Positions 10,185-19,010 of a DNA stretch of 47,845 nt are shown here, one piece after another. The position numbers were made by a program, and so were the translations under genes. How positions within the stretch are numbered: the first letter of the stretch is position 1; every line of letters starts with the position of its first letter. The notes below the pieces were generated by a model. That model made no database searches, was not told where the DNA came from, and saw only the letters and a list, made by a program, of their open reading frames with translations. Origin of the DNA: an uncultured SAR86 cluster bacterium (GTDB taxonomy: Bacteria > Pseudomonadota > Gammaproteobacteria > Magnimaribacterales > D2472); the NCBI GenBank assembly GCA_902560315.1, contig CACELG010000008.1, positions 1 to 47,845 on the forward strand. Direction: 5' to 3'.

Positions 10185-12691
10185 TGAAAGAAAAAATACA
10201 ATCCATCAATAAAGAATTCTATAAAAATTTTCAAGAAATATACTCAAAACCTTCAAAAACAAATAAATATCTAAAAAAATATTCAAATATTGTAGAAAAA
10301 GATATAAAAAATAAATTTCTTGAATTAAATCTTAACCAAGATTTTGTGATATATGCTAATGGTGGATTCGGAAGAAAAGAAATTTTTCCTAATTCTGACA
10401 TTGATTTATCAATTGTTGAAAAAAATAAAATTAAAGATTTTACAAATCTAGAAAAATTTATTTCTTTATTATGGGATGAAGGATATAAAATCGGACACTC
10501 AGTAAGATCGATATCTCACATCAAAAAAATATCAAAAGAAGATTTAAAAGAATTTACTTCATATTTAACAAGAAGACCTATTATCTCATGCGATGAAATA
10601 GATATAAAAATTACTAAAGCTCTTTCTAGGTTATGGACAAAAAACAACTTTTATAACGGGAAATATATTGAACAACAGCAGCGCCATAGTGAATTCTTTT
10701 CAACTGCGTATAACTTAGAACCAGATTTAAAAGAATCACCAGGAACTTTAAGGGATTTCCAATCAGCTCTATGGATTCTTCAGCATTGCTTTGAACTTAG
10801 TTCTGTCGAAGAAATCTCAAGATCAAGATTACTAAATGGAGAATTAAATAATGCAATAAATGCGTATAACTTTATAAAATCTTTGAGATTTGCAACAAAT
10901 ATAATCACAAAAAAAAATCGTCTTAATTTTGAAGCCCAAATTGAGATTGCTAAGAAGGCTAAATTGAGCAAAAGAAATTCTACAAAATCTGTGGAAATAA
11001 TGATGAAGAAGTTTTATGAAATGGCTTCAACACTTTCCTATTTTAATGACATTGTCTATGAAAAATATAATGAAAAGTTTCCTAGAAATTATTTTAAAAA
11101 AGTTGCTGGAATATATAAATATAAAAATAAAATTGGTATTCAAAATATAAACCTTAAAAAAAATAAGAATCTGATATTCGAAATTTTTATTGAAATTGGT
11201 AAAAGTAAAAAAATAAATATTATTGATACTGTTACAAAATCACTAATTAAAAAAAATATTAGCCTAATTGATAAAGAATTTAGAAATAATAGAATTTACG
11301 CTGAACAGTTTTTAACCATATTAAGATCGAAATACAATTTATCATCAATTTTAAGAACCATGAAAACATTGGGAGTTCTTCAGAAATATATTCCTGAATT
11401 TTCTGAAGTTATAGGTCAAATGCAGTTTGATTTATTTCATACCTACACAGTAGATGAGCATACTTTTAAAGTTGTAAGAAATATTAGACAGATGAAGCTT
11501 TATAAACAAAGTGGATTTGAGCTTGAGCATGAGTTAGTTAATAAATTACCAAAGCTAGAAATCCTTTATATTGCTGGTTTGTTTCATGATTTAGGAAAAG
11601 GAAAAGGAGGAAATCATTCAGAAATTGGTGCAAAAACAAGCTATAAATTTGCAAAAAGACTTGGAATGTCGGAAACGGATGCAAATTTAATATCTTGGTT
11701 GGTAAAAGAGCACCTAATAATGTCGTCTATATCGCAAAAGAAAGACATTTCTGAGCAAGAAACTGTAGATGAATTTGCACTAATTATAGAACAAAGCGAA
11801 AAGTTGGACTATCTATACTTATTGACAGTAAATGATATTAGGGCAACAAACCCTGCTCTATGGAATGGATGGAAACATCAACTATTAAAGGATCTATATT
11901 TGCTTACAAGATCAAAGATAAATAAAGAGCCAATGAAAGTTTCATCTGAAATAGCAAAAGATAGGAAGGAAAATGTTCTAGATAATTTTCCTGACGAGGG
12001 AGAAAGAAAATTACTTAATGAATACTTTTCGTGCCTTGATGATAGTTATTTGAATAAAAATGCAACAAAAGAATTGAGTTGGCAATCTGAATTAATTATT
12101 AAAAATAAAAATAGCGAACTTATTGTGGGATGTAAAAAAAGATTTGATAACTTAATTGAAATATTTATTAAGGTTCAAGACTTTCCTGGTCTTTTCTACA
12201 AATTAACAAAAATACTAGAGCATTCTGGTCTTGAAATCATAGACGCAAATATTTTTACATCAAAGAATAATTCATTTGCTGCAAATACTTTCATCTCAAA
12301 ATATTCTCATCATGATAGACCTTTTAATGTATCTGAATTAAATGAACTAGCATTAAGGATTGAAAACAATTTCAAAAAATTTGATAAGATTACTAACCTT
12401 GATAAACAAGCTAAAAAGAAATCTAATTTTATAAAAGTTGTTAATATCTCAGATTTCATAAATAAAGAAAAAAAACGTAATCTAATAACTATTGAAACTG
12501 TTGACAGCCAAGGTTTGCTAGCTAATATTGCAAAGGTATTTTTGAAAAATAAGGTTTCAATCTTTTCTGCGAGAATTAATACTTTGGGAGAAAGAGTTGA
12601 AGATACTTTTGAAATTGAGAATTACAATAAAAAGATGGTTCCAAAATATAAAATTAAAAAAATTATATCGGACTTATCAAAAATAGTTTAA
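10184..12691 (+). CDS. glnD: Bifunctional uridylyltransferase/uridylyl-removing enzyme
   Basis: GlnD senses glutamine and uridylylates or deuridylylates PII proteins, controlling nitrogen assimilation. The 835 residues (E. coli 890) show the full architecture: a nucleotidyltransferase motif with Gly60-Gly61 and the metal-binding Asp72 and Asp74 (SDIDLSIV); an HD hydrolase domain with His419, His426 and His468-Asp469; and two C-terminal ACT domains at about 657-730 and 766-835 for glutamine binding. The sequence is very lysine- and asparagine-rich, as expected at this base composition. Position between map and dapD is the E. coli order. Both catalytic centres look intact, so PII-based control is expected in this organism. 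Confidence 0.97.
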   Translation: MKEKIQSINKEFYKNFQEIYSKPSKTNKYLKKYSNIVEKDIKNKFLELNLNQDFVIYANGGFGRKEIFPNSDIDLSIVEKNKIKDFTNLEKFISLLWDEGYKIGHSVRSISHIKKISKEDLKEFTSYLTRRPIISCDEIDIKITKALSRLWTKNNFYNGKYIEQQQRHSEFFSTAYNLEPDLKESPGTLRDFQSALWILQHCFELSSVEEISRSRLLNGELNNAINAYNFIKSLRFATNIITKKNRLNFEAQIEIAKKAKLSKRNSTKSVEIMMKKFYEMASTLSYFNDIVYEKYNEKFPRNYFKKVAGIYKYKNKIGIQNINLKKNKNLIFEIFIEIGKSKKINIIDTVTKSLIKKNISLIDKEFRNNRIYAEQFLTILRSKYNLSSILRTMKTLGVLQKYIPEFSEVIGQMQFDLFHTYTVDEHTFKVVRNIRQMKLYKQSGFELEHELVNKLPKLEILYIAGLFHDLGKGKGGNHSEIGAKTSYKFAKRLGMSETDANLISWLVKEHLIMSSISQKKDISEQETVDEFALIIEQSEKLDYLYLLTVNDIRATNPALWNGWKHQLLKDLYLLTRSKINKEPMKVSSEIAKDRKENVLDNFPDEGERKLLNEYFSCLDDSYLNKNATKELSWQSELIIKNKNSELIVGCKKRFDNLIEIFIKVQDFPGLFYKLTKILEHSGLEIIDANIFTSKNNSFAANTFISKYSHHDRPFNVSELNELALRIENNFKKFDKITNLDKQAKKKSNFIKVVNISDFINKEKKRNLITIETVDSQGLLANIAKVFLKNKVSIFSARINTLGERVEDTFEIENYNKKMVPKYKIKKIISDLSKIV

Positions 12692-12696
12692 TTATT

Positions 12697-13611
12697 ATGA
12701 AGATTTTAGGAATAGGAATTGCAAATAAATCTAAATCAGGAGAGATTCTTGACGTTTACTTTTCTAATATAGAATTTGGTGACATTAAGGTTAAAAATAA
12801 AGATTATGAAAAAAAATTAAGTACTCAGGAAAATATTCAACTTAATTGGACAATAGACGATCTAGAGAAACCAATACAGAATGTTCAAGAGGCTTATTTA
12901 AAGTTGCATCTACTTTCTTATAAGTTTGTCTTACCTAATACTATTAATTTAGAAGGATTATTTTCATGCCTTCCAAATGTCGCATGGACAAATAAAGGTC
13001 CTGTTTCAGTTGATGAGATAGATGAAATGCTTAGTCAATCAAAGTATCGTGAAAACGATCTTTACATAAAATCTTTAGATAAGTTTCCGTGTCTAACAGA
13101 CTACATTATTCCAAAAAAAGTGAGAATAGCAGATACAAGTAGAGTTAGATTAGGAGCATATTTAAGTGAGGGAACAACAGTAATGCATGAAGGCTTTGTA
13201 AACTTTAATGCTGGAACACTAGGAAAAGCAATGATTGAAGGAAGAATTTCTGCTGGTGTTATTGTAGGAAACAATTCTGATCTTGGTGGGGGTTCAAGCA
13301 CAATGGGAACACTTTCTGGTGGCAACAACACAAAAATATCTATTGGTGAAAACTGCTTATTAGGTGCAAATTCTGGCATTGGTATATCTTTAGGTAATAA
13401 CTGCATTGTTGAAGCTGGACTTTACATCACTGCTGGAACTAAAGTAAATATATTAGATGATAAAAATAATTTAGAGTATGTCTTTAAAGCAAGAGAACTA
13501 TCCGGAAAGTCAAATCTTCTATTTCTCAGAGATTCTATCTCTGGTAAAGTAATCGCCAAAAAAAATAAAATTAAATCATCTTTAAATAAAGAACTTCATA
13601 AAAATGATTGA
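12697..13611 (+). CDS. dapD: Tetrahydrodipicolinate N-succinyltransferase, Pseudomonas-type
   Basis: DapD transfers succinyl from succinyl-CoA to tetrahydrodipicolinate in the diaminopimelate/lysine pathway. The 304-residue protein has an N-terminal helical domain and a left-handed beta-helix from about residue 145, with hexapeptide repeats around GRISAGVIVGNNSDLGGG (about 188-205). The sequence style fits the second DapD type found in Pseudomonas and actinobacteria (about 340 residues) better than the 274-residue E. coli type. It overlaps dapE, the enzyme two steps later, by 8 bp. The DapC aminotransferase gene is not in the window. Confidence 0.94.
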   Translation: MKILGIGIANKSKSGEILDVYFSNIEFGDIKVKNKDYEKKLSTQENIQLNWTIDDLEKPIQNVQEAYLKLHLLSYKFVLPNTINLEGLFSCLPNVAWTNKGPVSVDEIDEMLSQSKYRENDLYIKSLDKFPCLTDYIIPKKVRIADTSRVRLGAYLSEGTTVMHEGFVNFNAGTLGKAMIEGRISAGVIVGNNSDLGGGSSTMGTLSGGNNTKISIGENCLLGANSGIGISLGNNCIVEAGLYITAGTKVNILDDKNNLEYVFKARELSGKSNLLFLRDSISGKVIAKKNKIKSSLNKELHKND

Positions 13612-14731
13612 GCTTCTTCAAAATCTAGTACAAATTAAATCAATATCTCCAAAAGATATGGGTTGTTTTGATTTGATTGAAAAAGAATTACAAGACTTGA
13701 ACTTCAAAATAGAGAGAATTAATTATCAGAATGTTGAAAACTTGTATGCAACTATTGGAACATCTGGTAAATTATTTTGTTTTTTAGGGCATACAGATGT
13801 TGTTCCAACTGGTCCTGAAGATAAATGGAAGTATCCACCCTTTTCAGCAACAATTGAAGGAGATCTTTTGTATGGAAGAGGAACAGCAGATATGAAGGCG
13901 CCTGTTGCAGCCTTTATTGAATCAGCAAAAGAATTTCTAAATTCAACTGAGGAACTTAATTTCAGGTTAGCAATATTACTTACCTCAAATGAAGAAGGAA
14001 CCTCTAAAGATGGTTTCATAGATAAGATAATAGATAAAATGATACAAGATAATGAAATTATAGATTTCTGTCTTGTTGGAGAGCCAACATCGAGTGAAAA
14101 AGTTGCTGATTGTGTAAGAGTTGGCAGAAGAGGTTCGCTTGGTGGTAATTTAAAAATATATGGCAAGCAAGGGCATATTGCTTATCCTGAAAAGGTTATA
14201 AATCCAATTCTTTTGTCAGGCGACTTAATCTCAGAACTGAATAATAAAATTTGGGACAATGGAAATACTTCTTTTGATCCTACAAGTTTTCAAATTTCCA
14301 ATATTAAATCAGGTACTGGAGCTCATAATGTTGTTCCAGGAGAATTAGAGCTAACCTTTAATTTTAGATTTTCACCAGAATCCTCTGAGGAAAGCTTAAA
14401 AGATGATTTTGAATCCATTCTTAATGATCTTAATTTAAATTGGGATTTAAATTGGGATTTAAACGGCAATCCATACTATACAGAGGAAAACTTTTTTAAG
14501 GATATTGTTTCAAATTCAATTAAAGAAATTACTGGATATACTCCTGAGTTAAATGCAAAAGGTGGAACTTCTGATGGGCGTTTTGTAGCTAAAATGAATT
14601 CTGAAATTATTGAATTAGGTCCTGTAAACAAATCAATTCATCAAATAGATGAACATGTAAAAATTAGTGAGCTGTGGACTTTAAAAGATATATATAAAAA
14701 AATATTATCCAATCTTAATCAAGCTCTTTAG
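13604..14731 (+). CDS. dapE: Succinyl-diaminopimelate desuccinylase
   Basis: DapE is a dinuclear zinc M20-family hydrolase that removes succinate from N-succinyl-LL-diaminopimelate. Its 375 residues equal the E. coli length. Metal and catalytic residues are visible: His63 and Asp65 (GHTDVV), Asp96 (TADMK), Glu130 and Glu131 (SNEEG), Glu160 (GEPT) and His346. At 278-285 the sequence LNWDLNWD is a perfect tandem duplication, where E. coli has a single equivalent segment just before the lid-to-catalytic domain return. The 3' end overlaps a small antisense-oriented ORF by 17 bp. Confidence 0.97.
   Translation: MIELLQNLVQIKSISPKDMGCFDLIEKELQDLNFKIERINYQNVENLYATIGTSGKLFCFLGHTDVVPTGPEDKWKYPPFSATIEGDLLYGRGTADMKAPVAAFIESAKEFLNSTEELNFRLAILLTSNEEGTSKDGFIDKIIDKMIQDNEIIDFCLVGEPTSSEKVADCVRVGRRGSLGGNLKIYGKQGHIAYPEKVINPILLSGDLISELNNKIWDNGNTSFDPTSFQISNIKSGTGAHNVVPGELELTFNFRFSPESSEESLKDDFESILNDLNLNWDLNWDLNGNPYYTEENFFKDIVSNSIKEITGYTPELNAKGGTSDGRFVAKMNSEIIELGPVNKSIHQIDEHVKISELWTLKDIYKKILSNLNQAL
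14434..14463 (+). repeat. 12-bp tandem repeat inside dapE
   Basis: The unit TTTAAATTGGGA is repeated twice exactly (14434-14445, 14446-14457), followed by a half copy TTTAAA. Because 12 is a multiple of three it stays in frame and encodes LNWD twice. It looks like a recent slippage duplication in a loop that tolerates insertion. Confidence 0.85.
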
Positions 14732-14837
14732 ATTTTTTCTTTCTATCATATTTTGTTTTGTCTTTATGCGTTTTTGGTTTATGGAATTTATCCATATTCT
14801 TTTTAACTGGATCTTTTTTTCCTTTAGTTGGCGCCAT
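14715..14837 (-). CDS. Small lysine-rich protein of 40 residues, function unknown
   Basis: I do not recognise this protein. An ATG at 14837, inside the last codons of the POT transporter gene and in another frame, opens a 40-codon frame ending TAA at 14715. The product starts MAPTKGKKDPVKK and contains NMDKFHKPKTHKDKTKYDRK; 15 of 40 residues are lysine, with no hydrophobic segment. Patterned Pro, His and Asp residues make it look less random than a poly-Lys reading of A-rich DNA. It fills the only gap between two convergent genes, and its end overlaps dapE by 17 bp. There is no clear Shine-Dalgarno, so expression would depend on coupling to the transporter gene. It could be an RNA- or ribosome-binding peptide, or spurious. 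Confidence 0.45.
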   Translation of the reverse strand: MAPTKGKKDPVKKNMDKFHKPKTHKDKTKYDRKKKSKELD

Positions 14838-16308
14838 GCATTAATTTTTTCAGAATAGGAGTTAAAACAGCTAGTAATATCCCACATCCTATGGCCATGA
14901 GACCTACGTCTGTATAAACGTCCATGAATGATTGTTTTTGAATGTTATCAAAAATCTCAGAAGAGTTTCCTGAAGACTCTGAGGCTGTAGCTTTTGCAAT
15001 CAATCCAGCTACATAATTACCAGCTGCTGAGGCAAAAAACCACATCCCCATCATAAAACCAACAATCCTTTGGGGTGATAATTTGGTTACAGATGACAAT
15101 CCAACAGGAGACAAACATAATTCTCCTAAAGTGTGTAAAAAATAAATTAATATTATCCAAAATACTCCTGTTTGAAGACCTTCGGAAGACTTCATGCCAT
15201 AAACCAAAGATAGGAATCCTAATCCAACTAGAACAATACCTATTGAAAATTTAATTGGCGTCGAGGGTTCCATATTTCTTTTTGCAAGAGCTATCCATAA
15301 CATTGCAAATAGAGGGGCAATGGTAAAAATAAAGCCTGCGTTTAAAGATTGAAACATTGATGCCGGAACTTCCCAACCAAAAATAACTCTATCTACTCCT
15401 CTATCAGTAAGAATATTTAAAGATGAACCAGCTTGTTCAAAAAGTGCCCAAAAAATTAGAGAAAATAATATTAATATTCCAACTACTATTAAACGATCTC
15501 TTTCTTCCGGATCGCATCTAAATAAGGCATATAATAGCCATGCTCCAATAAAAACAACTCCAAATCCACCCAAAAGTTGACCTACAAGTTGTGAATTTTG
15601 AACTAAAAACCATGTTGCAACAACCATTAAAATACCTGACATATAGGCCCAATATTCATATGTAATTCCTTTCAAACCAGGTACTTGTTCTAAATATTTT
15701 TTAGATGGAGGCTCTGCAAGGCCTTCAAGATATTTTTGGCCCCATAAGAAAATTATCAGACCAAACAACATCCCAATACCTGCTGCGCCAAATCCATATG
15801 CCCAACCAACTTGCTCTCCTAAATAACCACATAAAAGGGTTGCGGTGAATGCACCTATATTTATACCCATGTAAAAAATAGTAAAACCGGAATCTCTTCT
15901 TGGATCACCCTCATCATATAATGCTCCAACCATAGTAGAAATATTTGGTTTTAAGAAGCCAACTCCAGAAACAATTAATGCAAGTGATAAATAAAATATT
16001 TGCTCACTATTTTCTACTGTCATTCCTAAGTGGCCAAAAACCAATAGTATCGCGCCGTATGTAACTGCTTTTTTTGAACCTAAAATTTGGTCTGCCAACA
16101 TTCCTCCAAATACTGGCATTATGTATACCAAAGAAGTATAAGCGCCATAAATCAAATAACTTGTTGCATCAGAGAATTCCCAATGCTTAGTTAAATACAG
16201 TATTAAAAGTGCTCTCATTCCATAATAAGAGAATCTTTCCCACATCTCAGTTGCAAAACAAACAAATAAGCCTTTCGGGTGTCCTAAAAAATCAGAAGTT
16301 GTGCTCAT
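14824..16308 (-). CDS. Proton-coupled oligopeptide transporter, POT/PTR2 family
   Basis: This is an inner-membrane symporter that imports di- or tripeptides with protons. The 494-residue protein carries the family signature ExxER in transmembrane helix 1 (Glu21, Glu24, Arg25 in EMWERFSYYGMR) and the helix 4-5 motif FYMGINIGA near 145-153, with about 14 hydrophobic helices overall. It is closest in style to DtpA-type transporters, but exact substrate and E. coli orthologue cannot be told from sequence. It is transcribed away from an RDD-family gene 39 bp upstream. Peptide import fits a marine heterotroph that also encodes the aminopeptidase PepA nearby. Confidence 0.93.
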   Translation of the reverse strand: MSTTSDFLGHPKGLFVCFATEMWERFSYYGMRALLILYLTKHWEFSDATSYLIYGAYTSLVYIMPVFGGMLADQILGSKKAVTYGAILLVFGHLGMTVENSEQIFYLSLALIVSGVGFLKPNISTMVGALYDEGDPRRDSGFTIFYMGINIGAFTATLLCGYLGEQVGWAYGFGAAGIGMLFGLIIFLWGQKYLEGLAEPPSKKYLEQVPGLKGITYEYWAYMSGILMVVATWFLVQNSQLVGQLLGGFGVVFIGAWLLYALFRCDPEERDRLIVVGILILFSLIFWALFEQAGSSLNILTDRGVDRVIFGWEVPASMFQSLNAGFIFTIAPLFAMLWIALAKRNMEPSTPIKFSIGIVLVGLGFLSLVYGMKSSEGLQTGVFWIILIYFLHTLGELCLSPVGLSSVTKLSPQRIVGFMMGMWFFASAAGNYVAGLIAKATASESSGNSSEIFDNIQKQSFMDVYTDVGLMAIGCGILLAVLTPILKKLMHGAN

Positions 16309-16347
16309 AATAATTTATTTTTTTTAATAATTTAGTACTATACCAAA

Positions 16348-16758
16348 ATGAATGACAAATCATATGTTGTATTTCCTTTAAAAAGAATTGCTGCATCTAT
16401 TTATGACCTTTTTCTTCTTTTAGGTGTTTGGTTTGCTGTGGGGTCATTCGCCGTATGGATTAATGGAGGAATAATTGAAGCAAAATGGATTGGCCCATTT
16501 CTGGTCCTTGTAAGCACATGGATTTTTTATGGTTATTTTTGGACTCATGGAGGAAAAACACTTGGTATGGCAGTTTGGAAATTTGAAATTTATAGCATTG
16601 ATGAGAATAAAATAAATTTTCAAAAAGTTTCAATAAGATTTTTTTCAAATGTGATTACAGTTCTTCTAGGAGGAACCCCATTAATATTAATGTATTTCTC
16701 AAAAAATAATTTGTCTCTTAGTGACTATCTATCAAAAACTTCTTATAAGAAGATTTAA
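16348..16758 (+). CDS. RDD-family membrane protein
   Basis: This 136-residue membrane protein matches the RDD family: the segment LKRIAASIYDLF near residue 8 has the Arg and Asp residues of the name, and GKTLGMAVWKFEI near 70 is the second family motif. Three to four hydrophobic segments are visible. Family function is poorly defined; a role in transport or ion homeostasis has been proposed for some members. Its last 4 bases overlap the end of lptG on the other strand. RDD genes are often found beside lptFG in Pseudomonas-like genomes. Confidence 0.85.
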   Translation: MNDKSYVVFPLKRIAASIYDLFLLLGVWFAVGSFAVWINGGIIEAKWIGPFLVLVSTWIFYGYFWTHGGKTLGMAVWKFEIYSIDENKINFQKVSIRFFSNVITVLLGGTPLILMYFSKNNLSLSDYLSKTSYKKI

Positions 16759-17807
16759 ATTTTTTTGTATGATGATATGGACATCAATGCAAGAATTACT
16801 GAAGGAAGAATCACTCCAATAAATACTGGCAAGCTATAAGATATAAATATGCCTATAGAAAGATCTTGAAATAATTTAAAAAGAAAAGCTCCTAAAACAG
16901 CAACAATAATCCTACCCCCAACAGTAGACTCCCTTAGTGATGTAAAAATTAATGAGCCAAAGTATATTATTAATATCAATATAGAGATGGGTAAAAAAAT
17001 TAGTTTATAAAATGCTTTGTCTAAATGTGATTTAAATAAAATATCGCTATCTATATTGCTCTCTTTGAATAAATTTCTATAAACACTAATCTCATATAAT
17101 CCCAAATTACTAATATTATTGAAAGTTATCCTCGACTGAATAGGAATTTCAAATTGTTCTTTGTAATTCTTATTTTCCTTATCTTTGAAGTTCTTATAAT
17201 TTGAATTTTCATTAAAAACAATCTCTTTATTATCAATAAATGCTGTATCTGATTGAATTGAATAAGCGATCTCCTTTTTGTCAATTTTGATTAGTTTAGC
17301 TTGATATATTTCATCAGAAATTATATTTTCAAAACTTAAATATGAATTACCTGATTTAATCCATTTAATATCATTATTATTTGAATTATCTTTTTTCGAC
17401 AAAATATTTTTATTAACCTCTGCATTCAAATAAAGATTTCTAAAACTCATTTCATCTAGCGCCAATAAAGACATTGTTAGGATTAAAGCTCCAATTGAAC
17501 TCATTAAAATTATTCTAAGCGGTGGTTCTCCTGCTGATCTTAAAACATTTAGATTTCCTTCTTGATGAGATAAGCCTAGAGAAAGCATAACTCCCAACAA
17601 ACAGGCGCCTTCAATAAAATCAATTAGATTATGCGGTAATGAAAAAATGACATACCCTAATATGCTAAAAATATCATATTGGTGTGATGCATTTTCTAAT
17701 TCCGATATGAAGATAAATATTGAATCTAATACACCAAAAACCATCAAAATAAAAAATGAGAAATAAAATGATCGTTTAATTAAATATTTATTAAATATCT
17801 TAATCAT
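16755..17807 (-). CDS. lptG: LPS export ABC transporter permease LptG
   Basis: LptG pairs with LptF and the LptB2 ATPases to extract lipopolysaccharide from the inner membrane. The 350-residue protein has the YjgP/YjgQ family layout: N-terminal hydrophobic helices (about 12-33, 48-80, 98-116), a periplasmic beta-jellyroll of about 150 residues, and three C-terminal helices (from about 265). It starts with an ATG overlapping the lptF stop (ATGA). The segment GVMLSLGLSHQEGNLNVLRSAG near 72-93, with the EGNLNVLRSAG coupling-helix-like part, is typical. LptB, LptC, LptA and LptD are not in the window. Confidence 0.93.
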   Translation of the reverse strand: MIKIFNKYLIKRSFYFSFFILMVFGVLDSIFIFISELENASHQYDIFSILGYVIFSLPHNLIDFIEGACLLGVMLSLGLSHQEGNLNVLRSAGEPPLRIILMSSIGALILTMSLLALDEMSFRNLYLNAEVNKNILSKKDNSNNNDIKWIKSGNSYLSFENIISDEIYQAKLIKIDKKEIAYSIQSDTAFIDNKEIVFNENSNYKNFKDKENKNYKEQFEIPIQSRITFNNISNLGLYEISVYRNLFKESNIDSDILFKSHLDKAFYKLIFLPISILILIIYFGSLIFTSLRESTVGGRIIVAVLGAFLFKLFQDLSIGIFISYSLPVFIGVILPSVILALMSISSYKKI

Positions 17808-18964
17808 CCAAGAACCCAGTAAAAAATTAGAAAAATTAATCCAAATAATAAAAATCTTATAAAGTTATTATTCAATAAAATTAAGTTCGGCCTTAAGGTT
17901 TGACTCAGATGAGTTTTAAATAAAGTCAAAAGTGAGAAGCTTAAAAATATTATGTGGACATACCAAATATAATTTTGAGCATTATATGAATTTTCACTAT
18001 ACGATTCTCTAGCTAAAATCAGCAAGCTTAGGTAAAGAATGTAAACAAAAATTGCTGGCAGTAATACTGATAACCTGCCCTGCCTTGGGCCAACTTTAGC
18101 TAAGGTGACACCCAAAATTAATAGAATAAAAATTGTTATTGGAATTGAAATATTCCATTGTATTTCTGATTTTGAAGATTTGGTTGAAAAATCAAATAAT
18201 TTTGTAAAAGATAATCCCGAAACAGGATCTTTATCGTTTTTAACAGGTAGCTTTAATTTTCCAAAATAAGATACTACAGATGATTCGCTAATAAATATGT
18301 CTTGATATAAAACGCCATTTTGAAAATTTAGGTTTATTTCAGAATCTGAATAATCATAATCAAGTTTATCTGCAACTATAAGGGAAGAATAATCTTCATT
18401 TGATAAATATATAGTCACATTTTCAAAAGAGTCATTTTCCTTATTATCTGCGTAAATAAAACCATCCTCATCTTTTAAAGAAAATATTTCTTTTGATTTT
18501 ATAGATTCAAATTGTTCCTTTAGAGTATCTAAAGTTACTATTTCTTTAGAAAGTTCCTTTGTATATGGAGCGATATATATACTTAATAACATGGTAATTA
18601 AGAAAAAGATCAACGACTGTGGAAATAAAAATTTTATAAGGTCTTTTTCAGATAAGCCTCCTGAAAAATAACCATATATTTCTCTATCAGCATATAGTCT
18701 GCTAACTGTAATAACAATTCCAAGAAAAAAAGATAATGGCAGTAAGAGCGTTATGAAATCTGGAAACCTTAAGAAAACAACTTTAAATATTAAATTTGGA
18801 TCGATTAATCCCTCAGAGGCTTGTTCAAAATACCCTACAAATCTAGAACTAACCACCAAAAAGAAGAAAATTAATAGAATCCCAACTGTCGATTTAAAAA
18901 CTTCGGCATTCAAGCTTTTTGAAAGAATATTTCTTTTATATATGCCTTGTGAACTATGATGCAT
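17804..18964 (-). CDS. lptF: LPS export ABC transporter permease LptF
   Basis: LptF is the partner permease of LptG in the lipopolysaccharide extraction complex. The 386 residues (E. coli 366) show three N-terminal hydrophobic helices, a periplasmic domain from about 135 to 255 and three C-terminal helices. ADREIYGYFSGGLSEKDL near 91-108 is the cytoplasmic loop expected to contact the ATPase. The start at 18964 is an ATG in GTAATGCATCATAG without a clear Shine-Dalgarno. It diverges from pepA across 46 bp, the same arrangement as in E. coli. Confidence 0.94.
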   Translation of the reverse strand: MHHSSQGIYKRNILSKSLNAEVFKSTVGILLIFFFLVVSSRFVGYFEQASEGLIDPNLIFKVVFLRFPDFITLLLPLSFFLGIVITVSRLYADREIYGYFSGGLSEKDLIKFLFPQSLIFFLITMLLSIYIAPYTKELSKEIVTLDTLKEQFESIKSKEIFSLKDEDGFIYADNKENDSFENVTIYLSNEDYSSLIVADKLDYDYSDSEINLNFQNGVLYQDIFISESSVVSYFGKLKLPVKNDKDPVSGLSFTKLFDFSTKSSKSEIQWNISIPITIFILLILGVTLAKVGPRQGRLSVLLPAIFVYILYLSLLILARESYSENSYNAQNYIWYVHIIFLSFSLLTLFKTHLSQTLRPNLILLNNNFIRFLLFGLIFLIFYWVLG

Positions 18965-19010
18965 TACAATAAATATCTTACCAGTATTGAATTAAAAAGG
19001 AGATAAGAAA

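Noticed and set aside
14705-14887. A 60-residue minus-strand frame across the dapE/transporter ends
   Set aside because: It lies mostly out of frame over the transporter end and resembles nothing; the 40-residue frame at 14715-14837 is the better candidate.
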